From contig JAGTXZ010000018.1 of assembly GCA_018398575.1 (NCBI GenBank), positions 2,728,001-2,792,000 of the forward strand: a stretch of DNA of 64,000 bases. The letters run 5' to 3'. The notes under the pieces were generated by a model, which made no database searches, was not told the origin of the DNA, and saw nothing but the letters and a program-made list of their open reading frames with translations. Shown in pieces: positions 23,538 through 35,004 of this stretch. The stretch comes from Ampelomyces quisqualis. Its lineage: Eukaryota; Ascomycota; Dothideomycetes; Pleosporales; Phaeosphaeriaceae. The position numbers were made by a program, and so were the translations under genes. Numbering within the stretch: position 1 is the first letter of the stretch; each line of letters starts with the position of its first letter.

Positions 23538-24465
23538 ATGCCTTACTACAGTTTTGCACTCTTAGTCTTAGTAGTCTCAACCTCAGCCTTCAACATCAGG
23601 CCTCGCCAGACCAGCAGCTGCCCCGCCGTCTGGTCTGACGTCGCCAAAGAGCTTAAAACTTCGTTTGCTGGCTGTGGTAGAGATGCTCGCGGAGCTATCC
23701 GCGCACCTTTCCACGATTGTATCAACAATGGCTGCGATGGAAGTCTCATTTTAACTGATGAGTGCAGCCGAGCGGAGAACGCCGGTCTCAGCAACACTTG
23801 CAGCAAATTGAAGGCCTGGTCCACCAAGTACAATGTTAGTGCGGCAGACATGATCCAATTCGCTGCCGCCACTGCTATTGCTGTATGCCCTCTTGGACCG
23901 ACTGTCAAAGCGCTGGTCGGAAGGAAAGACAGCTCGAATGCTGCGCCAGTTGGCTCCGTACCTAGCAGCCGGGACTCCGTCGACAAAATCCTATCTGCAT
24001 TCAGCGCAAAAGGCTTGTCTGCAGACGATGTCGTTGCACTGCTCGGCACTCATTCGGTGGCTGTTCAAGCCAATGACGACCCTTCGCAAGCTGGAAAGTC
24101 GCTAGACTCGACACCTTCAGTGTACGACACCAAATTTTACACCGAGACAAAAAATAAGACTGCACCATACAGCTTGCAGAGCGACAAGTTGATGTCCAAC
24201 GACAGTCAAGTATGTTGATGCAGTGTCCTTCACCTGATACGGTTGCTAACCTACGCAGACTGCAAAGACATGGTCAAGCTTTGGAAACAGCAAGGACTCT
24301 TGGAGTTCGAAGTTTATCGACGCATGGAACCGATTTGCAGTCATCGGTAACGATGTCGCTAGCCTATCCGACTGCTCGAATTTGATCCAGAGTGGATCCT
24401 CCGCAAAGCGACGAGCGATGAGTATGCCTATGGGCGCGCAAGCTTACCCTAGATACCATTCGTGA
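23538..24465 (+). CDS. secreted class II (fungal) heme peroxidase
   Basis: Two exons, 23538-24209 and 24259-24465, total 879 nt (292 aa). A signal peptide of about 17 residues ends at SAF. The distal heme site is RAPFHDC with Arg55 and His59; the proximal His is His172 in LLGTHSVAVQ. Both catalytic histidines and several paired cysteines, as in secreted plant/fungal peroxidases, are present, with NNGCDGSLIL following the distal His. The protein is shorter than basidiomycete ligninolytic enzymes (about 340 aa) and resembles the ascomycete branch found in plant-associated fungi. It would oxidise phenolic substrates with hydrogen peroxide outside the cell. Whether a surface tryptophan or Mn-binding site exists cannot be decided by eye. 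Confidence 0.85.
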
Positions 24466-24752
24466 AGATACTTTTCACCATATTGTATAACAGATCGTCC
24501 CTCTTCGTATTGGGCATGGTTTCTCTCCTCATCTCGGCGCGTGATTGTCAAATTGTTCCTCTCGTCCTTACGGACACAAGGATGTCCAATTCTAATCTGC
24601 TCTCACTTTCACTACAAGCGGCCCGTGCTTCTGGAGCTATTGCGTCAAGATAGTCGCGTACACAAGCTCTTCTTCAACCCCTCGTCTTGTTCAACTTCGT
24701 CACGTCAGTTTCGTGCGCAAGGCTCACCACTCCTACTCTGTTCAATGCAGCA

Positions 24753-26096
24753 ATGGACCCTAACACCGCAAAGCTTGCGATGGAGCTGCAGCTCGCCGAC
24801 ATCGACGATCTTCTCGATAGCCTCTACGACAGCGAAGACCTTCCTGAGGGCGATGCGCGCGCGAGTTTCAAACTCATGCGCGGCGACCTGCAAGAACAGC
24901 TATCGATCTTGGAGGGTTAGATACTGACGTTGATGATTCTAAAAGAAGAGCATGATAATCGTATAGCTTTCTCTAGACTCTTGGATGAGGAGCGACAAGC
25001 AGTCACCGATCATCAGCTCGCTATGCGACTGGCCGGTGTAGCCATTGCAGATTCTGGAGATGAAAGTGACGATGAGGGCAACACCGGTAGCTTTGCCGAC
25101 GAAGATACCATCATTCACGAGCTGTCAGAAACGGAACAAGTCGAGCAGTGGGAGATGGCGAAAAGACAATATGATGTCGCTTTCGAACACAATCGCGTAA
25201 CTCCCAGTCCCAGCGCGACAGTCAAGGCTGGAGAAGTGAAAGCGAACACTAGCTCGAAGATCCTCAGTTCGAAAACACTCATAAAGTGCTGCACTTGCAT
25301 GGACGTTGTGTCTAGCAAGAACACGCTCACTCTTAGGTGCAAGCCAGAGGCGCACACCTATTGCCATGGATGTCTTGTTGAACTCTTCAAGAGCGCGATC
25401 AAGAACACCAGCCTCTTTCCTCCACGTTGTTGTAGGCTCCCCATTCCACTGGACCTATGTCGCGCACTTCTGCCGAAAGAGCTTGTCAAGAGATTCGACC
25501 TCAAAGTTGAAGAGCTTGCGACGCCTAATCCAACATACTGTTCCAACGCGGAATGCGCCAAGTTCATTCGCCCCTCTGACATCAGGGCCGACGTTGCGAC
25601 CTGTGCGTTCTGCAAGGATGCAACGTGTGTTCGTTGCAAGTGTGCGAAGCATGAAGGACTATGTCCTAGCGACCCACACGTTCAGCTTCTCATGGACTTT
25701 GCCAGACGTAGCAGGTTCCAGCAGTGCACCAAATGCAAGAATATGGTGGAGCTCTCTTCGGGGTGCTTCCACATGACGTACAGTTCACTACATCCTAGAT
25801 AATAAAGTGAATTCTAACAGTTTCAGATGTCGCTGCAACTACGCGTTCTGCTATCTATGCGGCGAGCAGTGGAAGACTTGCATCTGCCCCCAGGCCGACG
25901 AGAACTACGGTATCTCACGCGCCCACTTCCCGAGATCACCACCGTCCCAGCTGCCGCTCGGCCGCATCAACACGACTGGCATCACGTCAACAATTTAGAT
26001 TGCGAGGATTGTGGTGCAAGCTATCTTCCATTCGTATTGCGATGCAGCGGTTGTAATGTAGCGAACTGCTGGCGCTGCATCCACAATCAGGGGTAG
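24753..26096 (+). CDS. RBR-type (RING1-IBR-RING2) E3 ubiquitin ligase, interrupted near the N-terminus by TAG
   Basis: Exons 24753-25777, 25827-25909 and 25951-26096 total 1254 nt (417 codons plus stop). The frame begins MDPNTAKLAMELQLADID and has a TAG at 24918-24920 inside exon 1, then continues in phase with EEHDNRIAFSRLLDEERQA. All ligase domains lie after the stop: RING1 (CCTCMDVV...YCHGC), IBR (YCSNAEC...CAFC...CVRCKC) and RING2 with the active-site type motif SGCFHMTCRC...FCYLCG. Acceptor 25826 was preferred to 25820 because it gives HMTCRC. A last Cys pair (DCEDC, CWRC) ends the protein. If ATG 24933 is used, a 357-aa protein with every zinc site is still made. The TAG may be CAG mutated, or part of a 30-36 nt mini-intron. 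It would transfer ubiquitin to unknown substrates. Confidence 0.72.
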
Positions 26097-27991
26097 ATTC
26101 GGACGATTGACAGTGCACCAGTCTGATGCAAATACACCGTGCGTCATCTCATCTCACATATGGAAAATTCTCTGATACAGGAGTAGAATGTGTCATGTCG
26201 TATTGTCTGAATTGGCTTGGTCTTAGTTGGCATCATCTTGTCAAGGTTGCAGAGAATGTGTGTGATAAACGAGATTGGGAAGGATTGGGGTTGCACACGA
26301 TATTCGGATAGCCAAATGTCTACCGTAGCAACCAGATTATGCCTTTCAATGAATGGCCTTGATGATTATGATCTGTAACTTGTATGGATGATGCTCAAGT
26401 TCAACTTGCCTGGAGGTACGAGAACAACCATGTTGCTCCGTACAGATTCGCTCTTGGTCTCCTCACTTGTAAAGCTCGTAACAGGCACTTTTAAACTTAC
26501 TAATATGAAAGTCTCTCGTATTGAATACATTCGCGAGGCAATATCCGGGTATTGAAGCCCACTGATTCTGAAATGCGTATACGCTAATCGAAACGTATTA
26601 ATGCTGCGCCGTGCCATGTTCCACCTTGGTTCAAAATCTTCTAATCTACTACAAATTTAACTCAGCCCTATCTTTCATGAATGAAAGCATTAGATTTGTT
26701 GGCACTCAATCCCCAGTCTCAAAGAGCCATGTGCATCGGCCGGCTGAGCTTACCAACTTGTCCAGATGCCAACTATCCATGTTCTGGATTGCTCAAAGTG
26801 TATAAATATCTTTGAGATACTCAATTTCCTACTTCCCTTCTTCTCCATCAATCATACTTGGGCTTTACCTAAATTTCCCAAAACGACATGCATGCTATCT
26901 CATGTTCTTTGCTTTTTCCACGTCTACCAGGGGTTTTCAGCGCAAGTCTGACATGACATCCGTTCAGGATGTGTTCATCTATAACTTGGGCCGGATTTGA
27001 CCATGCCTAAATCCACGTCTCTTTCTATTGAAACCGCACAACCCTAAACTAACACGGCATGTCTTCTTCCACAAGCCGACTTGACTTCCAAAACTTCAGT
27101 CTGCGTCTGCATGTTCAAAACTTGTCTTCATGAAGATTCACGCCGCAGCCAGCACGCAAGTCTTTCCCCCTCCCTCCAGTGCTACAAAGGACTACAGCAG
27201 CGACAGGGCGGTATTCTCTAGCATAAAGCATCTCCCGCTCTCTCCCCTCAGAGCAAAAAATGCATTCAGCACATCTTCCTTTCAAAATCGCACATACGAC
27301 TTCCAATGTCCTGCAGCGAAACTACAGATTCCAAAACCACAACACCCTGACTCGATCAACACTACCTCGCGCTCAACAAAAAAAATCGCTCTATGCACTG
27401 AGAAACAAATCTATCCATTCATTCCCACCGAGCATCATCGTCGTTTAGAAAGAACAAAAAAAAAGACATTTCGCCAAAGACCATGCTCATTCGTTCCTTC
27501 CCTCGCGAGCGCAGTCCACCAGTATACATTCCCCCAAGCATCGCTCCTTGAGTCCATTTCCGCAGTTTGCGCTCCAAGTTTTTGTTTTCACAAAGAGATA
27601 CTGCGAAAGAAAGAAAGTTTCGCGGGCACGAATGTGATTTGGAGAAGAAAAAAGAAAAGGCTGGGAAAGTACGGTCAGGTTCGAGGGCGTACTTGAGTAT
27701 CAAAAGTCTGGCTGACGGCTGTCTTTCTGAAATGGCCGGGTTGACGATATCAAAGTGCGGAGGAGCGGACTGGAAGCCAATGGACGTGTTGATTCAGGTC
27801 TTGGCATAACGACAACGTGCCTGGGATCTTAGACGTTCGCTCTTGCTTCGAAAGGTCAGTGACGACCAAGTCTTGCGGTGGGAGAACAGGAAAAAGGCTC
27901 CAATTAATTAATTGCATTCGCGCATAGGGTATATAGTTGCATGACTGTTTAGCTCGCCTGGACCGCGGTGCTAATGTCTTTCTTTTGGTGG
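26097..27991. other. 1.9 kb intergenic, no supported gene
   Basis: AT-leaning sequence with pyrimidine-rich tracts around 27130-27480. A plus-strand frame of 188 codons at 27130 is Ser/Lys-rich with no motif and probably arises from the pyrimidine tracts. The right end is the 3' flank of the phosphoserine phosphatase gene. Confidence 0.4.
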
Positions 27992-29176
27992 TTACCGTAG
28001 TAATGCCTCTTGCTCCTCCTTGGTGATGCCGAACAAGTATAGTACGTCTTGCATGCTTTTGGAGTTGAGCCGTGCGGGCGCCTGCATCTGCACCTTTGGC
28101 TTTGCGTGGAAGGCGACTCCGAGGCCAGCAACGCCCATCATTGGCAGATCATTTGCGCCGTCGCCAATGGCGATGACTTGGTCTAGCAGTATGTCTTCCT
28201 TGTCTGCAATTTCAAGCACGTGTTGTCGCTTCTTCTGCGCGTGTACGATGTCGCCCGTGAGCTCGCCTGTCAACGTCTGTCCGTCTTCCGAGACGACGAG
28301 GTGGTTCGCAAAGGCGTAGTCGAGGCCGAGCTGCTGGCCCATCCAGCCTGTCAAGGGCGCGAAGCCACCGCTTAGTACCGCCGTCTTGAAACCGAGCCTC
28401 TTCAGTGCGGTGATCAACTCCTGGACGCCCTCGTTCAGCGTGATGCGCGGCCGCACTTGGTCAAACACAGTGCTCGGCACACCCTGGAGGAGCTTGCACC
28501 GCGCCCGCAGACTCGCCTCGAAGTCAAGCTCGCCATTCATAGCCGCGGCAGTTATGGCCGACACGTGCTTCTCGAGGCCGACCAGCGAGGCGATCTCGTC
28601 GATGACTTCCTGCTGGACGAGGGTGCTGTCCATATCGAATACAGCGAGCCGCTTGTACCGCCTGTGTATTGTGTCTGCCTGGAAGACGCACTCGACGTTC
28701 CATTCGCGCTCGAAGCGCGAGATGGCGTCATGCCGCCGCAGCGTGTCCAGCGCAATGGGCGACGCGCTCGGCAGTGGAAACGTGACCTCGACCACTCGGC
28801 ATAGTTTGCTCGCCTCCAGCTTCCGACTCGCTATGGCGCCTTGCTCCAGGCCGGGCAGGATGTCTGTGAGCGTGACAAAGAAGTCGGTCAGGCAGCTCTG
28901 GCTGAGGTAGCTTCCGTAGAGGTTGTCGAGTGCGCTGGGGCCCGGTGTCGGCGGCTCCAGTGGGTAGTCGGCGAGGTTCTCGGTCGGCGCGGCGCCGTCT
29001 TTGAGCGATTCGAGGGAAGCGGAGGGCAGTTGGTCGTTGGGGCTGTGGGGGGAGAGATCGGCATGCTGGAAGAAGTGCGGAGAGTCGGACTTGTAGAAGA
29101 GCGTGGCGACGAGGTGTGCGGGAGAGACGTGGAGAGGAGGGGGTCGCGAGGCCATTGCTGTACCCGAGAAGCTCAT
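27992..29176 (-). CDS. SER2: phosphoserine phosphatase (SER2/SerB type)
   Basis: Single exon, 394 aa. The catalytic HAD core is complete: motif I FDMDSTLVQQEVIDE with nucleophile Asp181 and acid Asp183, motif II Ser269 in VLSGGF, the motif III Lys near 315-316 (AQKKRQ), and motif IV GDGANDLPMM at 338-347. The roughly 170-residue N-terminal extension with Pro-rich linkers is usual for filamentous-fungal SER2 proteins. The enzyme hydrolyses O-phosphoserine to serine in the last step of the phosphorylated serine pathway in the cytosol. It is divergent to the dehydrogenase at 29538 with 361 bp between the starts. Confidence 0.93.
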   Translation of the reverse strand: MSFSGTAMASRPPPLHVSPAHLVATLFYKSDSPHFFQHADLSPHSPNDQLPSASLESLKDGAAPTENLADYPLEPPTPGPSALDNLYGSYLSQSCLTDFFVTLTDILPGLEQGAIASRKLEASKLCRVVEVTFPLPSASPIALDTLRRHDAISRFEREWNVECVFQADTIHRRYKRLAVFDMDSTLVQQEVIDEIASLVGLEKHVSAITAAAMNGELDFEASLRARCKLLQGVPSTVFDQVRPRITLNEGVQELITALKRLGFKTAVLSGGFAPLTGWMGQQLGLDYAFANHLVVSEDGQTLTGELTGDIVHAQKKRQHVLEIADKEDILLDQVIAIGDGANDLPMMGVAGLGVAFHAKPKVQMQAPARLNSKSMQDVLYLFGITKEEQEALLR

Positions 29177-29537
29177 GCAACGGCACGGCTAGTGCTGGGC
29201 GTGGATTGCAGGGTGACGGTGAAAGCACGGCGCGCAGGGACGGAATTCTAGGCACACCAAGGCGCTAACGGCCCCCGCGCTGCTGTCGGCCACTCATTCA
29301 GCCTGGCCTCACCCATCTGCTCTGTGTCAGGGAGAGTCGGATGCCGCCAGACATGCGACGCCACTAGGGCAGCTCCTCCGCTCCACCCGCACACGCCGTC
29401 ATGTCGGAACGCCCTCCGGTGCTCCTCCCGACTGAAAAGCCTCGGCATCCTGCTGGTTCCATCTGGTACCGTTCCCCGGCCACCCGCCCAAGGTCTCCCA
29501 TCACATACGATTGCACCACTGCAGTCGACCACATACC
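29177..29537. promoter_or_regulatory. divergent promoter region between SER2 and the SDR gene
   Basis: A 361-bp GC-rich stretch between two divergent ATGs must carry both 5' regions. No obvious TATA box was seen on either strand; promoter activity is inferred from position only. Confidence 0.45.
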
Positions 29538-30638
29538 ATGGCCGACACATACACGCCCCAGAGCATGGTCACAACGATCAGGCAGTCACCGCCGATCGAT
29601 GTCAGAACTCCCTATGAGGCATCCTGGGTCAATGGCAAGGTCATGCTCATAACGGGCGGTGCAAGCGGCTTCGGCGCCGGCTTTGTCCGCCATTGGGCGA
29701 AGCACGGCGCCACAGTCATCGTGGGAGACATCGACGTGGAGAAAGGGGACGCCTTGTGTCGTGCGGTCAGCAAGGAGCTGACGGGCAAGAACACGGTCCA
29801 TTTCGTGCAATGCGATGTGACCGACTGGCAATCCCAGGTCAACCTGTTCAAAGAAGCCATCAAGCTGAGCCCCCATGGCGGACTGGACACTGTCGTTGCC
29901 AATGCCGGCATCGCAGGCGACGACGTGATGCAGAGGGGACAGAACCTCGACGCCCCGGAACCTCGCCAGCCGAACTTCAAGATCATGGACGTCAACTGCA
30001 CCGGTGTCATGTACACCACGCATCTTGCCTACTTCTGGCTCCCCAAGAACCCTGGATCGTCGGCTTGCAGCGTTGACAGCGACCCGTCGACACGCACGCG
30101 CGACCGCCATCTACTGCTGCTCGGATCGATCGCGTCCCTCGCGCCCATTGCCATTCAACCACAGTACGGAGCATCGAAACATGCCGTCTTGGGGCTCTTT
30201 AGAAGTCTGCGGTGCTCAAGTGGCATACAGGGAGTGCGCGTCAACCTCCTCTGCCCATACTTCATCGATACGCCTATCGTAACAACCGGCGCGCGGCTCA
30301 TCCTCGCTGGCGCAGCCATGGGCAAAGTCGAGCATGTGGTGGATGCGGGAACACGATTCGTCGCAGACTCACGGGTGCTCGGCCGGGCACTGGTTATTGG
30401 GCCAAAAATGCATGTTCGCCAAAAGGACAATGGCGAGTGGGATTTGGTCACGCCTGGCACGGCCGACAGTATCGAGACTGCTTGTTTCGAGCCCTATGCG
30501 GACGACTGGGAAGACGTGGATGCGTTCGATCGCAATCTGGTCAAGATGTTGAACCTCGTGCAGATCAGCCGCGGGTGGGTCGGATGGGCCCAAGACATTG
30601 TGAAAGCCGTCTTCTATGGCTTTGGGTTTGGGCGATAG
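29538..30638 (+). CDS. NAD(P)-dependent short-chain dehydrogenase/reductase
   Basis: Single exon of 366 aa from the ATG at 29538. Classical SDR features are visible: the cofactor motif TGGASGFG at 39-46, an acidic residue at the end of strand 2 (GDIDV, favouring NAD), NAG at 122-124 and the catalytic Ser197, Tyr210 and Lys214 (QYGASKHA). The family resembles fungal homologues of 15-hydroxyprostaglandin dehydrogenase. The C-terminal 100 residues extend beyond the minimal SDR fold. The substrate is not predictable. Confidence 0.88.
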   Translation: MADTYTPQSMVTTIRQSPPIDVRTPYEASWVNGKVMLITGGASGFGAGFVRHWAKHGATVIVGDIDVEKGDALCRAVSKELTGKNTVHFVQCDVTDWQSQVNLFKEAIKLSPHGGLDTVVANAGIAGDDVMQRGQNLDAPEPRQPNFKIMDVNCTGVMYTTHLAYFWLPKNPGSSACSVDSDPSTRTRDRHLLLLGSIASLAPIAIQPQYGASKHAVLGLFRSLRCSSGIQGVRVNLLCPYFIDTPIVTTGARLILAGAAMGKVEHVVDAGTRFVADSRVLGRALVIGPKMHVRQKDNGEWDLVTPGTADSIETACFEPYADDWEDVDAFDRNLVKMLNLVQISRGWVGWAQDIVKAVFYGFGFGR

Positions 30639-31196
30639 GGCGTCGAGTCTCTTCGTATTGAGATACGCAGTCGGTACTCACAAGAATACAAAATGCCATG
30701 GAAATTTCACCCACAGCGAGCTACACGACGTTGCGCGATTCCGGTTGAACCACTACGCACGCCTGACGGGAACCATAGGATTCCCATGCCACATTGCCAT
30801 GTTGCGAACTCTGGGTCGTCTGCCATAACCAGGAACCGGCAAAACGAAGGCGTGGCATGACATCACCCCACCCCTTCTTCGTCAACCGGGTATCTCGGGC
30901 GCTAGCACGGGGTCTAACCGGGAAGGGCTTAAAGGCTCAGGGCAGAAATGCACCACATGCACGCGTAGGCGCAGTGACGCCAGCATTCGCTACGATCGGC
31001 GCTCCAAAAACCGGCGTCTTCCACGCGTGTGCCAATAATTCACGGTTTGCTGCGCCTGTTTTCTCTCTCCTGACCCAGTTCGTTGTTGGCACTGGCCAGT
31101 GAACCTTGATCACGTGGCCAAGGAGTTGCCTTGCACCTGTTCTTTGCCTACTGCACCCCGTTTCCCGACCGAAGCTGATATCCCTCCCCTCCTACG
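30639..31196. other. intergenic, promoter side of the glucosyltransferase gene
   Basis: 558 bp. A CACGTG hexamer lies at about 31110-31115, roughly 85 bp before the ATG at 31197. No coding signal was recognised. Confidence 0.4.
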
Positions 31197-34100
31197 ATGG
31201 CTCTCAGCAGCCACGAGCAACACGGTGCTTCGCCGCTCGGAACAGTAATCCACGAACCGACCTTTTCAGACATCTTGGGCGCGCCAATCGACCCGGCGGA
31301 AGGCACACAACTTAAACTCAGTGCCACGAAGCAGTCCCTTGACGCGCCAGAGGCTGCAGTGAAGCTTGATGAGCCCGCCTATACGCGTCCTACGCAGCAG
31401 CGATGGGCAACAGAGAGGCCGAAGCCCTCAGCCAAACACTCCGTCCTCGATCAGTCACGACAGAACAAACCCGCGACCGTCACATTCGACCCCTACTCCT
31501 CCGAATCAGACTCCTCAGACGACGATGCACGTATCCCCAACAGAAGTCTAAGCCACGACAAAACTCTGGCAAACGAAGAAGCCCGCAAACGACGCACCAC
31601 GACCTCGGGCCCCTTCTCTCGCCTCAAACTTGCCAACGACCACTTCCATACAAAAGGCCGGATATCCAAGTCGGACGGGCGGCTCAAGCTCAGTCTGCTG
31701 GAAAAGGATGGGGACAGTGGCTATCTTGCCAAAGCGCTGGGCGCTGTGCTCAGCAAGCATGCCAAGAATGAAGAGGAAGCGATCTCAACGACCTACGACA
31801 GACGGACTGTTGACGCTCAAAAAATTGCCCCTGAAGATGACGAAATGGAACACGACCTGTCGCGACGCGTGCAGCTCAACATTGTCATCATTATCATCGG
31901 ATCCCGAGGCGATATCCAGCCCTTCATCCGAATTGGAAAGATCTTGCAGAACGACTACGGTCACCGCGTGCGCATGGCGACACATTCTGCCTTCAAGGAC
32001 TTTGTGGAGAAAGACTCGGGTCTCGAGTTCTTCTCCATTGGTGGCAATCCTGCTGAGCTGATGGCTTTCATGGTCAAGAACCCGGGACTGATACCCAATC
32101 TCGACACCATCAAGGAGGGTGAGATTGGGCGACGCAGGGCGCAAATGTACGAAATGTTTCAAGGCATGTGGCGCGCTTGCATCAACGCGACAGATGACGA
32201 GACAGACAAGACGAATGCCAAGATGAGTAAGTACCGACACTTTGACAAGATGGATTCGACTGACATGACCTAGTGGGAGATAGAGCCCCTTTCGTGGCTG
32301 ACGCAATCATTGCGAACCCTCCTAGCTTCGCACCGCCTCATATCGCCGAGAAGCTGGGTATACCGCTACACATGATGTTCACGTACGCATTGACTTCTTC
32401 GAACCAGTTCCAGCATATGCTAATCCCAGCAGATTCCCCTATACACCAACAGTTCACTTTCCCCACCCTCTTGCCAACATCAAGGCTAGCAACGTTGAGG
32501 CCACATACAGCAACTTCATGTCATATCCGCTCGTTGAAATGATGACATGGCAAGGATTGGGTGATCTCATTAACCGCTTCCGCACAAGCATCCTATACCT
32601 TGAGGAAGTCAGCACACTTTGGGCACCGGGCCAGTTGTATCGTCTGAAAGTACCATACACGTACATGTGGTCTCCCAGCTTGATTCCTAAGCCGAAAGAT
32701 TGGGGGACAGAGATCGACGTCACTGGCTTCGTCTTTCTGGATCTCGCGTCCAGCTTCACCCCTCCAGACGATCTAAAAGCGTTCCTCGACAATGGCGATC
32801 CCCCCGTATACATTGGCTTCGGGTCGATCGTTGTGGATGACCCGGACGAGTTCACTAAACTCATTTTTGAGGCCGTCAAGATGGCTGGGTGTCGTGCACT
32901 TGTCTCCAAAGGATGGGGTGGCTTTGGTTCGAATGCCGATTGTCCCGACGACGTATTCATGTTGGAGAACACGCCTCACGATTGGTTGTTTCCTAGATGT
33001 GCTGCTGTCGTGCACCATGGTGGTGCAGGCACCACTGCTATCGGCCTAAAGACTGCGAGACCTACGATGATCGTTCCCTTCTTTGGGGATCAGCCATTTT
33101 GGGGCGCCATGGTGAGCAAGGCGAAGGCCGGGGCGCACGAATGTATCCCATACAAGAAGCTGAACGCTGAGCGCTTGGCAGAGGGAATCAAGCAGTGTCT
33201 CACAGAAGAAGCCAGAGAAAATGTGAAGAAGATCGCGGAGAGCATTGAAAAGGAAGGCGACGGGGCTTTGAACGCAGTACGCTCCTTCCACCGATCGCTG
33301 CCTCTGAAGGGTGATGGCAGTATGCGTTGCGACTTTTTGGACAATCGCGTCGCAGCTTGGAAGATTAAGAACACCGACGTCAAACTGTCTGCCCTTGCAG
33401 CCGATGTTCTGGTCGAGAAGAAGAAGCTGAAGTGGAGTGAGTTACGCCTAGTACGACATTACGAGTGGAATGATTTCGGTGGTCCGGGCGAACCATTGAC
33501 GGGTGTATGGGGTAGCATCATGACCAGCTTGACGGATGCTGCGACGGGTGTTGGTGGAGTACCTGTTGAGATGGGCAAGAGCATCAAGAAACGAGAGCGC
33601 ATATGGGAAAAGAAGCGCGCCATCACGAAAAGAAAGCAGCATCAGAAAGCGACGCTGGTTCGAGTGAACTCGAATAACGCCAATGGTACTACGACGAACG
33701 ATACGGAGCAGAAGCAACACAATGACTCTCGACCAAAGGCAAAGCGCGGAGAGTCGTCGCTTTCCAAGATTTCCAAGATAGAAGAGCCGGAAGAAGAACT
33801 TGCAGAAGAGCTGGCTCACGAAGCGGGACGGGGCTTTAGGAAAACCGGCGGTGCTATAGCCCGACTACCGATGAACCTCTCTCTCGCCTTGACGCAAGGC
33901 TTCCACAACGCTCCTCGACTCTACGGAGACGAAACTGTTCGCAGGCCCCCAAGAGTCACTGGCTTCCAATCGGGTCTTCGCGCCGGACGCGACGAGCTCT
34001 TGTACGGAGTCTACGACGGTGTGACAGGTATCGTCACGCAGCCCATTCGCGGCGCAAAGCAAAACGGCGTCCTGGGTGCTGCACAAGGTGTAGGCTATGG

Positions 34101-35004
34101 AATCGGCGGCTTCGTGCTTAAAGACATTGCCGCCATTGTGGGTCCGGGCGCCTACTTCATGAAGGGTCTCGATGCCCAGTATATGAAGCGCTATCAACCC
34201 ACCAACTATCTACGTCGCGCTCGCATCGCACAGGGCCAGAAGGAGCTTCAGTCCCTGGAAAGTGAATCCCGCGTCGCACGCATCGAAGAAGCCAAAAAAG
34301 TCCAGCACGGACACACGGAGAAGCGCGATACGGTCGAACAGAATGTCAGTCTCAGATGGCAGGCTCTCCAAAAAGCCATGGCGGATACTAAAAAACAACA
34401 TCGCCCTGGCGTTCTCGGTTCTTTACTTGGCCGTGGCGACAAGAAGGAGGGCCAGCGTGTTCCCCGTAAGAGCAAAGAACAAGCCCGAGACCTCGATTCC
34501 GATGATCGTACAAAAACTATTCCAGCTGCGAAAACCGGGAAGCAGATTACGAAAGACATGCAGAGCATGGACCGTGATGGAGAAAAGATGAGACTGGACG
34601 GCACGCATCGTGGCTTGAACAGAAGTAGTACTACACCAATCACCACGCTGGAACATCGGACCTCGAATGATCTGAAACCACTTGATCGCCTACCCGTCGC
34701 CGATCGACCGCGCTCGATCAAGGAGGAAGAGGAGAACCCCAAGGACGAAACTGACGGGATACTGGACAATGGTCACGGCGCAGAGACAGAGCCGGCAGAT
34801 TACTTCAACAAAAATCTACCTAGTACGCCAGCAGCCAAGGGCGAGAGCAGCCAGTCTCCGGATACGGGCTCGGAGACTACGAAGGTGGAAAGTGAGGGCA
34901 ATGGTAATGGTAGTGTGAACACGAATGATTGGGCAGCGGTGAGGAAACAAGCTGAAAGTGTGGATGGCGGGAAGACGCTCGAACTTGATTCGCAGCGCGC
35001 GTGA
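31197..35004 (+). CDS. sterol 3-beta-glucosyltransferase-like UDP-glycosyltransferase with C-terminal extension
   Basis: Exons 31197-32226, 32274-32382 and 32433-35004 total 3711 nt (1236 aa). After a disordered leader, residues from about 230 start the GT-B N-terminal domain with IGSRGDIQPFIRIGK, the signature of the sterol glucosyltransferase group (GT1/GT28 fold). The donor-binding region carries VFMLENTPHDWLFP and VHHGGAGTTAIGLK (about 573) followed by PFFGDQPFWG, as in UDP-glucose:sterol enzymes. It lacks the PH/GRAM region of ATG26, so it belongs to the shorter-leader subfamily. A C-terminal region holds Gly-rich DGVTGIVTQPIRGAKQNG and VGYGIGGFVLKD repeats, like those near the ends of VPS13/ATG2-type lipid-transfer proteins. 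A charged disordered tail follows. Likely role: glucosylation of sterols or related lipids at membranes. Confidence 0.9.

Noticed and set aside
27130..27696. 188-codon Ser/Lys-rich frame
   Set aside because: Arises from pyrimidine- and purine-rich tracts; no domain or splice context.
28841..29251. 136-codon plus-strand frame opposite SER2
   Set aside because: Shadow of the GC-rich SER2 coding sequence on the other strand.
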